The translations under genes and the position numbers were made by a program. Below the pieces are notes generated by a model. The model was given only the letters and a program-made list of their open reading frames with translations. It was not told where the DNA came from and did not search any database. DNA of 64,000 nucleotides from Rhineura floridana (lineage: Eukaryota > Chordata > Lepidosauria > Squamata > Rhineuridae): NCBI RefSeq assembly GCF_030035675.1, contig NC_084484.1:183433434-183497433 (forward strand), in the 5' to 3' direction. This document shows positions 46,291-57,100 of the stretch, in pieces; positions within the stretch are counted from its first letter, which is position 1, and each line of letters starts with the position of its first letter.

Positions 46291-46607
46291 TGTTGCGACA
46301 GGACAGGGCAGACGAAAGATGAGTATGTGCGTTCTTACTTCCCAGTAATGGAGAATTACCTGATGAATCACAGAGCCAGGTGCAAGCGGGAAACAGGTAA
46401 AGCCCCTTATTGGGTATGTTGGGACACATGACTGCACCTTGCATAAACTTATAAAAGACCCTTGATGTGGGGAAGAAGGCAGTCTCCCGCCATAGCACAC
46501 GTTAGCAGGGACTCCTTACAATTGTAAGTATAATAAACAGCTGTTAGCTTCAGACTGTCTCCGTGTCATTTCCTGGACAAGAACATTGAGGAGAAAATTC
46601 CACAACA
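46291..46607 (+). repeat. Probable solo LTR of a retrovirus-like element (fossil)
   Basis: A 317-bp unit beginning TGTTGCGACA and ending CCACAACA (short inverted ends), with a TATAAAAG box (about 46450) and AATAAA (about 46531) in LTR-like spacing. Matching flanking duplications were not found, so the call is tentative. Confidence 0.45.
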
Positions 46608-46611
46608 CAGT

Positions 46612-46865
46612 CATGGCTTTCCCCAAAGAATCCTGGGAAGTGTAGTTTGTGATGGGTGCAGGAGAGTTGTTAGGAGACTTCTGTTCCCTTGACAGAGCGC
46701 CAGTGGCCAGAGTGATTTAACAGTCAGCCCCTTTTCCGGGGATTGTATCTCTCTGAGGAGAATAGGGCATCTTCCTAGCAACTCTTAGCACCCTTCACAT
46801 ACTACACTTTCCAGGATTCTTTGGGGGAAGCCATGACTGTTTAAAGTGGAATCAATCTCTGGTGT
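46612..46865. mobile_element. Inverted-repeat DNA element (MITE)
   Basis: The left arm TCATGGCTTTCCCCAAAGAA is mirrored by TTCTTTGGGGGAAGCCATGA at the right; the internal CTGGGAAGTGTAGTTTG and its complement also pair. It abuts the LTR-like unit on its left. Confidence 0.65.
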
Positions 46866-47017
46866 GTATACGGCTAGGGACAGCTTTGGTTTGTGTCTGT
46901 AGTAGAAAAAGGTGGGGGAAACCCAGAAAAACAATACTGTTAAGGTTTTCCTTTTGCCCAGTGCCCAACCACCCAATCTCCTCCCCTACTCCTCTTCCTC
47001 CTCCCCCACCCAGGTCA

Positions 47018-47080
47018 GTATCATTCTAAGCATGATTGCACAGGAGTAAATCCCATTGAACTCAATAAGCATGCAATTGA
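47018..47080. repeat. Short dispersed palindrome-type repeat
   Basis: GAGTAAATCCCATTGAACTC then AATAAGCATGC; see the family note at 14797. Confidence 0.5.
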
Positions 47081-47634
47081 TCACCATATGCTCAGAGGCA
47101 CACGTTACCAAATTCTTCCAAGCTACACAGGAAGTGGATTGGACTGTGAAAGACCAACCAAATTGTTTGCATTTTGACCAATTTGTAGGGCAGTACAATA
47201 TCTCAGAGAGGAGGTCAGGTCTCTGGCTCCTCTGGTGCATTCACTATAGCTGCCCAATTTCCCTGCTTATTAAAGTTTGATAAAAGTATTTATCTATTAT
47301 TCAATTTATATCCCGTCCTTCCAGCAGGAAATATCTGTTGGCTATAGGTGCATACTTAAACCACAAGGTGTTGTTGCCTATTAGTGATCCTTAGGTAGAC
47401 TTGCATAATATTCAGCATTATACTGGCCTGAAACTAGGATCTCTCCTTCAGGTATCCTTTGTGATATGCTGTAATACCCTCATCAGCCTCCTTTATCTAG
47501 TGTGTTCAAGAGGGAGGGATGTTTGGTTTGATTGATGGTGAAATTTCTTAGAACCAATCAAAAAGTAGCTTGGGGTGGGGGGAAGGTATCAAAGTCGCAT
47601 CAGCAGGAGACCTCTTGGAGATGGGTGATTTAGG

Positions 47635-47707
47635 TTGTAATCCTATATCCACGTACTGAGAGTAAGTCCCATTGAAGTCAGCGTGCCTTAGTTTTGAGCA
47701 GACATGC
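47635..47707. repeat. Short dispersed palindrome-type repeat
   Basis: AATCCTATATCCACGTACTG, AGTAAGTCCCATTGAAGTC and GAGCAGACATGCACTG; the clearest copy in the window. Confidence 0.55.
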
Positions 47708-47799
47708 ACTGTATTGCACTGTTAGGTTATTTATCACTGCTCATGCCACGGAGGGGAGCTGAAAACCAGGATGTTGGTTCCCCTCTTTTAGGGATTAGA

Positions 47800-47865
47800 C
47801 ACATTGCGCACGGGGTTGGACTTGATAGCCTTATAGGCCCCTTCCAACTCTGCTATTCTATGGTA
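47800..47865 (+). repeat. CR1 tail scrap
   Basis: GGGTTGGACTTGATAGCCTT, CCCCTTCCAACTCTGCTATT and CTATGG, the CR1 3' end in sense orientation. Confidence 0.65.
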
Positions 47866-47869
47866 CCCA

Positions 47870-48745
47870 CAGCCTTGCCTTGCGTATTCAGGGCAAAATT
47901 CAGCAGTGTACATGACTTGCGGATAATGGAGGAAGGGATCGCTGGGTGGAAACCAGAGTTCTGAAACAAAGAGGCATTCTGGGTGTATGTCCATATCCCA
48001 GATCCTCTGCCTGCAACAGTAGAGAGCTGCTATCAAAGAAAGGAAGGCTGCGTGTACATTCTTGTTGACTCTGCATCCTGTGTGCTCTGGTTTGGGAAGC
48101 AGTGTACACATGACATTAGCCACAAACTAATGTTTAAAAATGTAATAAATAAATAAACGATATCCTGTTTATGAAATACTGTGCTGCAGTTTTCTCCAAA
48201 CCAGCTTCGAACCACATTGAGGAAAAGAACACCCTCGGCTGTGTCTTAAAGCCAGTGATGTGTACACAGCCTAAGATAACACTGGGCGAGCTGCACCCCA
48301 GTGGCCTGACGCCAGGTATAGGACAGCTTCAAATGCTGCAGTAAGCAGTAGAGGACATGTATTAGCCTGTAAGTGTAAAATCTAGGAGGGGGGGGGCTGG
48401 ATTGAAAACTGGGGAGCTAGCATCACACTGAATGCTGTAACAAAACAAACACAAAATTTCAAGACCACTTCCTGGAACTTCTTTGTGATAAGTGAACTAG
48501 ATGGAGAGCGTGTGAAATGGAAAGTAGAAAGCTGCTTTATTATTAGGCTAGGATATTTGTCCATCGATTTGTCTGCTCTGAGAAGGAGCTCACCAGAATC
48601 TCCCAGCACAGAGGCATCTTGCTACCCGATTCTTTTAGCTGGAGATACCTTATTGCTAATATTTACATTTCTTAGTCGCTTTTTATGAAAAAAAGAAAGT
48701 GAGTTAACAAGAACAATTAAAACCAAAAAAATTAAAACTATAATA
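47870..48745. other. Intergenic, little recognised
   Basis: Only a partial SINE 3' piece in minus orientation at about 48520-48610 (AAAGCTGCTTTATTATTAGG). Confidence 0.35.
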
Positions 48746-48748
48746 TAG

Positions 48749-49070
48749 AGGTTGGCAACCCATCACCCATGGGCGCTATGGTACCCGTGAAGGCCTTCAG
48801 TGGTTCCCCCAGCAGGTAGCCCAGAATCAGAGCTTTAATTTTAAAAAATGCCCTTCTCGAAAGTAAGTTATGGAGCAAAATGTGCAGGTACCCTTCTAAG
48901 CAATTCCTGTGAAATGAGCTAGTCTGGCTGCTCGCATCTGTCAACATTATTAGCCAGTGAGTGAAGTCAAAGCTGTGATTTGAAAGTGAGTTGTTTGGAT
49001 ACCAGACAGTAGGAATCCCTGTGGTCCAAAGGAGTTGCTGTTTACCCTCCCTTTTTAGTACACCTTTCCT
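48749..49070. repeat. Dispersed repeat, copy 2 (unnamed family)
   Basis: Collinear with 21485-21795 over about 310 bp. See that entry for the shared blocks. Confidence 0.65.
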
Positions 49071-49119
49071 GCTTCTATTTTTTCCCTTGGAATCCCCATA
49101 GTTTGTTCTTCCTTTTTCC

Positions 49120-49290
49120 CTAGCAACTTATATCCCGCCCTTCTTCCCAGAAGGAGCCCAGGGTGGCAAACAAGAGACAGTAAAATGCAAAAGATTACAA
49201 CTTTAGTAAACTAAATACAATAAAGCCAGGTCTACAGTTGTTATTCCATAAAAGGTCTGGGTCACATTTCAGAGAAAGCCTCCTTAAACA
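49120..49290 (-). repeat. L2-like LINE tail
   Basis: ATATCCCGCCCTTCTTCCCAG and A-rich UTR in minus orientation. Confidence 0.6.
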
Positions 49291-49571
49291 ACAACAGAAA
49301 ATGTCTTCAATAGTTGCCTACACATTGCTAGCACATGTGCAGTTAGATGGCACATGACAGTTAAGCTGTCGTTTGATGCACCGGAGCTGATGAGGTTCAT
49401 TTTGAATTGTTAGGAACACATTATATACATTGATAACGTGTATATACTTAACCAAAAAACTAGCACTGCATGCTAAATACATCCAGCAGGCATAGTAATA
49501 CTGGCATGCACAGGCAACCATCTGTGGTGTGAGAATTGCAGTGTTACAAGTAAACAAGAATGTCCCTGTTT

Positions 49572-49708
49572 CAGAGATGGGGAATCTGTGGCCTTTCAGA
49601 TGCTGGTGGACTCAAACTCCCATGAGTCCCAGCCAGCATGCCCAGCAGCCAGGGATGATGGGAGTTGTAGTCCAACAAATATAGGGCAGGCCTCAGGTTC
49701 CCAGTCCC
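49572..49708. mobile_element. Short hAT-like MITE, third copy
   Basis: TGTGGCCTTTCAGATGCTGG, CAAACTCCCATGAGTCCC, then GGGAGTTGTAGTCCAAC and CAGGTTCCCAGTCCC; diverged arms. Confidence 0.5.
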
Positions 49709-49844
49709 TAACTATAGGAACGTAAACCATTATTGCCACAGCCCAGTCCTGTAAATACTGTAATATATACATTACAAACAGAAAAAGGCTATTACTGGTT
49801 AACTGATCTTGTTTTATTTTTTTATTAATTCCCTTCCTCCATTT

Positions 49845-49930
49845 ATTTATTTATTAAATTTCTACCCCTTCCTCCAAGAAGGTGCCCAGGGCAGGAAACA
49901 AAGGAAAAAACATCTTTAAAACATCTTATA
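49845..49930 (-). repeat. L2-like LINE tail
   Basis: ATTTATTTATTTATTAAATTT then CTTCCTCCAAGAAGG and CCCAGGGCAGGAAACAAA. Confidence 0.6.
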
Positions 49931-50104
49931 GTGCCACCAGGATCCAACAAAGAGTCCTGTGGGGCCTTAGAAGACTGCAATCCATGTCTACAGTACTCAG
50001 AAGTAAGCCCCATTGGGTTCAAAGGGACTTCTTCCCAGGTGTGTACTGGATTGCAGCCTAAAAAATTTATTATGGCACAAACTCGTGTGGACTGTGGTCC
50101 AGGA

Positions 50105-50215
50105 AAACATATGCCACAATAAATGTGTGGTCGGCCATTGTGAGAACAGGATGCTGGACTAGATAGGCCACTGGCCTGATCCAGCAGGCTCTTCTTATGT
50201 TCTTAGTCTTTAAGG
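50105..50215 (+). repeat. CR1 LINE 3' tail
   Basis: GAACAGGATGCTGGACTAG, GGCCACTGGCCTGATCCAG, GCTCTTCTTATGTTCTTA. Confidence 0.7.
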
Positions 50216-50439
50216 TGCTGCAAGAGGGGGGGGGGTTGCTGCCAAAGCCTAGTAGGGTTACTCACTCCTCTGAAAGTCAGGGGGAAATGTTAATTTTCTT
50301 ACATTTATAGTCTGCCTTTCTTCCACCACGGAGATGGAACCTAAGGTGATCAGAAGACAGTACTTCATCTTCACACCGTGCACAATTAAGCTGCAATGTT
50401 CCCTCCCACAGGAGATAGTGATAGCCACCACCACGGAGC

Positions 50440-50665
50440 ATAAGGTTACCAGGGTGTCCTAGCTATGATGGCTGTGCTCGGCCTCCGCTGTTGGGGAGCC
50501 AGTATGCCCCTGAAGGCCAGTTTCTGGGATGCGCAGGAGGAGAGAGTTGCGCTCAGGTCCTGCTTGCAAACTTCCCATGGGCACCTGGTCGGCCAGGGCG
50601 AGAAGAGGGGATTAGATGGGCCACTGGCCTGATCCAGCTACAGGGCTCTTCTGATGTGGGTCCCA
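50440..50665 (+). mobile_element. CR1 LINE 3' fragment just upstream of the DNAJB13 CpG island
   Basis: The same tail family as 50105-50215 with more of the 3'UTR (AGCTATGATGGCTGTGCTC ... GGGCCACTGGCCTGATCCAG). Confidence 0.65.
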
Positions 50666-51026
50666 GGGGTCACCCACCCACTGACCACACCCAGACCTAC
50701 TGGACGCCGCGCATGTGCCTTCAGAGGTCCGGCCGGTGCCCCGAGGCGCCTACAATAGGAAATGTAGACGGGAGGCATTGGAGAGGAGAGGGAACCCTCC
50801 ATCTCCAGCCTTGCTGCCGTTAGGGCAGGGGCTCAGAGCCGCCCCGGCAGGGCCCCCGGGAACCCCTCTTCCAGCATGGAGACGCCCCGGCAGGCCTCCG
50901 CTTCAGCCTCCCTGCACCTCGCGCCCTTCTTGCTGCGATGGGCGGAGAGATGGATGGACGGATGCCCGGGCAGGCTCCGGAGGCGGGCAAAGGGACTCCA
51001 ATTCCCGCCATGCACCGGGCCCGGTG

Positions 51027-51040
51027 GCGTCCATAGCAAC
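51027..51040 (+). promoter_or_regulatory. DNAJB13: RFX X-box-like motif upstream of DNAJB13
   Basis: GCGTCCATAGCAAC fits the X-box GYNRCC-N2-RGYAAC with one mismatch; the second half-site is perfect. It lies 66 bp before the ATG. X-boxes in that position are typical of ciliary genes controlled by RFX factors; binding is inferred. Confidence 0.55.
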
Positions 51041-51105
51041 GGGAGGGCCGGTCGGGGGCCAGAGCAGAGCAGGGAGGCCGGTCGGGCCGGGGAGGGAGCG
51101 CCGCG

Positions 51106-51173
51106 ATGGGGCAGGACTACTACGCCGTCCTGGAGCTCACCCGCAGCGCCAAGGACGCCGACATCAAGAAGGC
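51106..51173 (+). CDS. DNAJB13: DNAJB13 coding exon 1
   Basis: Residues 1-22 plus two bases of Ala23. Context CGCGATGG opens [14 protein letters not shown], with donor GTGAGC at 51174. Confidence 0.95.
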
Positions 51174-54100
51174 GTGAGCCCGGGAGGGGTTGGTGCGGGG
51201 GAGCCCTCGCGTGTACCTGATGACGCGTGTTCGTTGCATCACATGCATGGTTCATGCGAGCTTGCTTGTGTGCCTGTGTGTGTGTATGTATATTAGTTGA
51301 TCAACACATTTCTTTCCTCCGAGTGTACATGGTTGCCCCCCTCCCCATTTTATTCTCACAACAGCCCTGTAAGGTAGGTTAGGCTGGGGGGGCTGCCGCA
51401 AGGTCACCCAGTGAGCGGCATGGCCCGAGTGGGGGATTTGAACCCTGGCCTGCCAGGTGCCAGCCGACACTCTTAACCGCTGCACGCCATCCTGGCTGCA
51501 GATTGTACAGTATCTCTCTGGGTCTTAACAGGTGATTAATTTAGTTGTGCTGTTGTTAAATGTTTGTAATTAGTGTGCACAACTGCTGCCCTTGTTATTG
51601 TGTTGTTCGTCACCCTGGGCTCTGTTGAGAATATTAATAATAACTGTAGGTATATGATCTCACCGTCCACGTTACATGGTGCTATGTACAGGCAAGATAG
51701 GTGCAGTGGCAAATTCAGACGTGCAGGGTCCCTTCATGTTAACCCTTTCCCTTCCTTTTTAAATTTTAAAAAATATTTTATTTATTTTATTTATTTGTTA
51801 AATTTTTATACCGCCCCACTAGCATAGCTCTCTGGGCGGTGTACAACAAAGAAATACAAATATATACAATAAAATCCCATAATAAAATACAACAACAATA
51901 TAAGAGAGTAAGAAAACTAAAAACAGTTACAGCACATGTTAAAACTAGATTAAGTTAGATTAAAATGCCTTGGAAAAGAGGAAGGTTTTGACTTGGCGCC
52001 GAAAAGATAGTAACGTCGGCACCAAGCGCACCTCATCAGGGAGACTCTTCCACAGTTCGGGGGCCACCACTGAGAAGGCCCTAGTTCTTGTTACCACCCT
52101 CCGAGCTTCTCTATGAGTCGGAACTCGGAGGAGGGCCTTCAATGTAGAACATAGTGTACGGGCAGGTTCATATCGGGAGAGGCGTTCCAGCAGGTATTGT
52201 GGTCCCGCGCCGTATAAGGCTTTATAGGTTAAAACCAGCACTTTGAATCTGGCCCGGAAGCATATTGGAAGCCATATTTATTTATTTATGCTGTGGGTTT
52301 GAGAATGAGATCCTTGTTAATACCTTCTTTCACAATAACAGATATCCCTAGGAGCCAACAAGCTTGAAAGGGGTGAGTGTTAGCTACTGAGAAGAGTCTT
52401 CTCCATGGCTGATTCACTTTCACTCTGATTGGCTCCAATCAGCAGGAAAGGACAAGGAAACACCTGAGGAGACTTCTAAGTGACTTCTAAACACACTCCC
52501 CTTTCACGCTGCTTGGCTCGTAGGATGCTGAGACAATGGGACCCTGCTCCCCCAAAAAGTAAGGGGTCTAAGACCCCCTGAGACCCTGGAAGACTACACC
52601 CCTGTTCCCCACCAGAAGGGACTTGCAATCTAACCCAGGCCTCTGTGTTTGTGGATGGAATTATGCCCAGCTGATGGTCTGACAAGGCGAATGTCACGCT
52701 AGGGACCATTAGGAAAGGAACTGAAAATAAAACCGCCAATATCATAATGCCATTGTACAAATCTATGGTGCGACCACACGTGGAATACTGTGTGCAGTTC
52801 TGGTCTTGTTATGTGCCTTCAGGTCGATCACAACTCATGGCAGCCCTATGAATCAGCGACCTCCAAGAGCATCTGTCATGAACCACCCTGTTCAGATCTT
52901 GGAAGTTCATGTCTGTGGCTTCCTTGATGGAATCAATCCATCTCTTGTTTGGCCTTCCTCTTTTTCTACGCCCTTCTGTTTTTCCCAGCATTATTGTCTT
53001 CTCTAGTGAATCATGTCTTCTCATGATGTGCCCAAAGTGCATGAAAAATGCAGTTCTGGTTGCCTCACCTCAAAAAGGATATTGCAGAGCTGGAAAAGGT
53101 GCAGAAGAGGCCAACCAAATGGATGAAGAGGATAAACCGCCTTATGAGAAAAAGTTGCAACATTTGGGGGAATTTTAGTTTAGGAGGGACATGATAAGAG
53201 GTGTATAAGATTATGCATGGCGTGGAGAAAGTGGATAGAGAAAAGTTTTTCTCCCTCTCACATAGCACTAGAACTTGTGGATATCCGCTGGATATGGCAG
53301 CCTAAGAAAATATTTCTTCACACAGCCATAATTAAAGTGTGGAATTTGCTCCCACAAGAGGCAGAGATGGCCACCAACTTGGTTGGTTTTAAAGGGGATT
53401 AGACAAATTCATGGGGGATAAAGCTATCAGTGGCTACTAGCCATTATGACTGTATTGCCATCCAGCATTCCTTTGGGAGGAAAGGCAAGAAAGAAATTTA
53501 AATACATACGTATTGCCTCCAGCATACCAGTTGCTTGGAAACAGTAGCATAGTGGCAAATTCAGAAGTGCTGGGTCCCTTCATGATAGTCACAGTGTCGC
53601 CTTCTTCCCCTGCTTTTTTGCTGTTGGGTTGAGAATGAGATCCTAGTTAATGCCTACTTTCACAACGACTGACGTCCCTAGGAGCCAATCAGCATGAAAG
53701 GGGGAATGTTAACTACTGAAAAGAGTCTTCCCAGTGGCTGACTCGCCTCCTTTCATTCTGGCTCCAATTAGCAGGAAAGGACAAGGACACATGCTAGAAG
53801 ACTCTTCTCAATGGCTAACACGCCCTTGCATGCTGATTGGCTCATAGGATGCTGGATACATAGGGACCCTGCTCGCAAAAAGGTAAGGGGTCTAAGACTA
53901 CCCCCCTGCTTGGAATCACAAGTGGGGGAGGGCTGTTGTACTCGTGCCCTGCTTGTGTGCTTCCCAGAAGAGTCGTTTGGTTGAGCAGGGTGCTAGACTA
54001 GGGTGGGCCTTCAGCCTGACCCAGTAGCTGGCCTCTTCTTATGTTCTTGCCTGGTGGAAGGCGAGGGGTATGCAGACCTGAGTGCTCCATTGGAATTAAT

Positions 54101-57100
54101 AGGGGAGGGAGGAGGTTTGTGTGCACTCATAGGATCAGAGAAATAACCAAAACCAGAAGACAATTACAGGGACATCCTCCGTTCTGAACCTCTTGTACAG
54201 AGACAGCTCCAAAGTAAAATTTGAGTAACAAACCTTATTTTTTACTTGAATGAAAGGGTTTGTACAACTGATTAATGCTGTTAGGCCTTTTAAAATTGCT
54301 TAGCTAAAAAGACTTTGCATTTGTACGTTTGGGGAAGTAGTAAGAAGCTTAAGAGAGAGAAAGAGACTCCAGGTAAGGCTGGCAGTGTCCCAGCCGCTGC
54401 CAGTCAGTGTAGGCAGTACTGATGTAGATGGCCCAATGGTTTAAGGCGGCTTCCTGTGTCCCTGGGAGTGCAACCCCTCTATTCTGTTTTGCAGTTATCG
54501 GAAGCTGGCTTTGAAGTACCACCCTTATAAAAACAAGGAACCCTGGGCTGCAGAGAAATTTAAGCAGCTTGCAGAAGCCTATGATGTCTTGAGTGATCGT
54601 AAGTAGGATCATGTAACATATGCTTTTAAATCTGTTATAAGTCGCCTAGAGACCATTGGGTAAGAGGCAACTAACAAATGAAAAAATAAATAAGGGAGAA
54701 GTTGGCCATGTGCTTTGATCTGTTTTTAGCTGTTGATTGTAATTATACTGTGATTTTTTAAAAAATGCCCGTTTGTTAACCGGTATTTTGAGGTCTGGTT
54801 TATTTTGGGCAAACTGTGTAGAGGTTCTATTTACAATCAAGCGGTACATACATTTTATTGATTCAGTTCATGCTGTGCCCATTGAGAAGGATCTTATACT
54901 TTATTGTAAGCTGCCCAGAGAACTCTGGTTATGGCATGGCCTATCATCATTGCAAGGGAAAGTAAAATGTGTGCGGAAGTGAAGGAGGTGGAAAAATGGA
55001 TGTTTTGCAAGGGGCGGAAGCACAAAAGATGGGGGCCAAAGATAGAGGGAAATAGGAGATCGGTATTCCCCCAAGTCACTTCCTTCCCCCCCCCCCATAA
55101 TCTCTTGCAGGCAGGGTGGCCATTTATATGTCACCAAAAAAAAGGAGGGGCACAGGTTTGCTCAGAAATTGCATATGCTAATTTATATGTATAGATGCAA
55201 ATTAGGCATAATTACTACAATGCAGACAGAAATGCAATACGTCTCTCCACAGCAGAGGAGCCCGTGACCTGTGTGCCTGCTCAAACTGCTGGCCAAGTGA
55301 TAAGAAAGTGGTGCTCGGAGACTACTGCTCGACCCCTGGCCGTTGGCCTGTGGGGTACTACTGCAAGGTTTCATTCTGTCTCCCATGCTCTTTAACATTT
55401 ATATCAAACCGCTGGGAGAGGTCATCAGGAGATTTGGAGTACAATGTCATCAATATGCTGATGACACTCAGCTCTATCTCTCCCTACCACCTGATTGCAG
55501 GGAGGGAGTGCTCATCCTAAACCGGTGCCTGCAGGCTGTGAAGGGCTGGATGTGGGCAAACAAACTGAAACTTAATCCAGACAAGACGGAAGTAGTGCTG
55601 GTCAAGGGAAAAACTGCATCAGGGACGGGGTTGCAACCTGTTCTGGATGGGGTTGCACTCCCCTTGAAGGAGCAGGTCCGCAGTTTGGGAGTCCTCTTGG
55701 ATCCTGCCCTGCTGCTTGAATATCAGGTGGCTGTGGTAGCCAGGAGTGCTTTTGGCCAACTCAAACTGGTCTACCAGCTGCGCCCATTCCTGGAGGCAGT
55801 TGACTTGGCCGCAGTGACACATGCATTGGTGACATCGAGGCTTGATTACTGTAATGCACTCTATGTGGGGCTGCCTTTGAAAACGGTTCGGAAATTGCAG
55901 TTGGTTCAAAATGCGGCAGCCAGAATGTTAACTGGAGCATATCACCCCTGTGCTTTATCAACTCCACTGGCTCCCAATTTGTTTCCGGGCCCAATTGAAA
56001 GTGCTGCTAAACGGCCTTGGACCAATGTACCTGAGGGACTGCTTATGCCCATATGTATCTGCACGGGATTTAAGATCATCTGCCTCTGGTCTCCTTTGCA
56101 TGCCTGGAGTGAAAGATGTTAGATTGACAGGCACGCGGGAGAGAGCTTTTTCAGCTGTGGCCCCCAAGCTTTGGAATAATCTACCTCAAGAAGTTCACTC
56201 TGCTCCCTCCTTGTTGGTTTTCCGGAGACTTCTGAAAACAATCTTGTTCCGGAGAGCCTTTGGGAGTGACTGAAGGTAGAGCCTGACACTGATTTTATGC
56301 CTTCTACATTAAATTTTACCTTTGTAGTCCTTTTAGTACCAATCCCTATATATATGTATATATGTGTGTGTGTGTGTCTGTGTGTGTATATATATATATA
56401 TAGTAGTTTATGTATTGTAATAGTATTTTATGTATTTTAATTTATTTTAATGTTTTTGTGATTTTACTGTTTACAATTTTATTATGTACATGTTTGATTT
56501 TATTTTTGTAAGCTGCCCTGAGTGCCCTATTATAGGGTAGAAGGGCGGGATAGAAATATTTTAAATAAAATAAATAAATAAATAATGGTTGATGGGCAAC
56601 TTCAAGGTCCCTCCTAATCTCCCTTCTTAGGGTTCTCTGTCTTTAAACTGGGCTTGGACCAGGCAGAGGACACAGTCAGACAGAGGACAGTCATCCGTAA
56701 AGGCTGCTCTGCTTCCCCAACTTGTCTCCCGTCTGTTTTCGTGCCAAGATGCCTCCCATCCCCACGTGCTGTCTCCTTGTTCCTTAGCGGTGAAGAAGGG
56801 CGTTTATGATAAATTTGCCGAAGAAGGCCTTAAAGGAGGGATTCCTTTGGAGTTTACAGTCGACACCCCTTGGACGGAAGGCTATGTGTTCCACGGAAAC
56901 CCTGAGAAGGTCTTCCGGGACTTCTTTGGAGGAGACAACCCCTTTGCTGGTAGGTCCAATTTATTTATTTGTTTTTATTTAATTTAATTTATATACCGCC
57001 CTAAGCCCGAAGGCTCTCTGGGCGGTGTACATAAAAGGTAAAAGCAAGCACAATATATAAATACAATAAATACAATAACTCAAGAAACAAAAACACACAA

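Larger units (their letters stand above)
50690..51190. promoter_or_regulatory. DNAJB13: CpG island at the DNAJB13 start
   Basis: A GC- and CpG-rich stretch bounds the first coding exon, with no TATA box visible. The longer open frames read across it on both strands look like products of base composition, with no family resemblance. A CR1 LINE tail ends about 30 bp to its left. Confidence 0.7.
52680..54060 (+). mobile_element. CR1 LINE 3' region with two nested insertions
   Basis: The CR1 ORF2 end reads ...[17 protein letters not shown], is interrupted at 52805-53048, and resumes [19 protein letters not shown]. The 3'UTR is interrupted again at 53541-53906 and ends GGCCTCTTCTTATGTTCTTG at about 54055. 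Confidence 0.8.

Noticed and set aside
50715-51296. 193-codon plus frame and overlapping minus frames at the DNAJB13 island
   Set aside because: GC-driven open reading in a CpG island, overlapping DNAJB13 exon 1 in other frames, with low-complexity Arg/Gly/Pro content.
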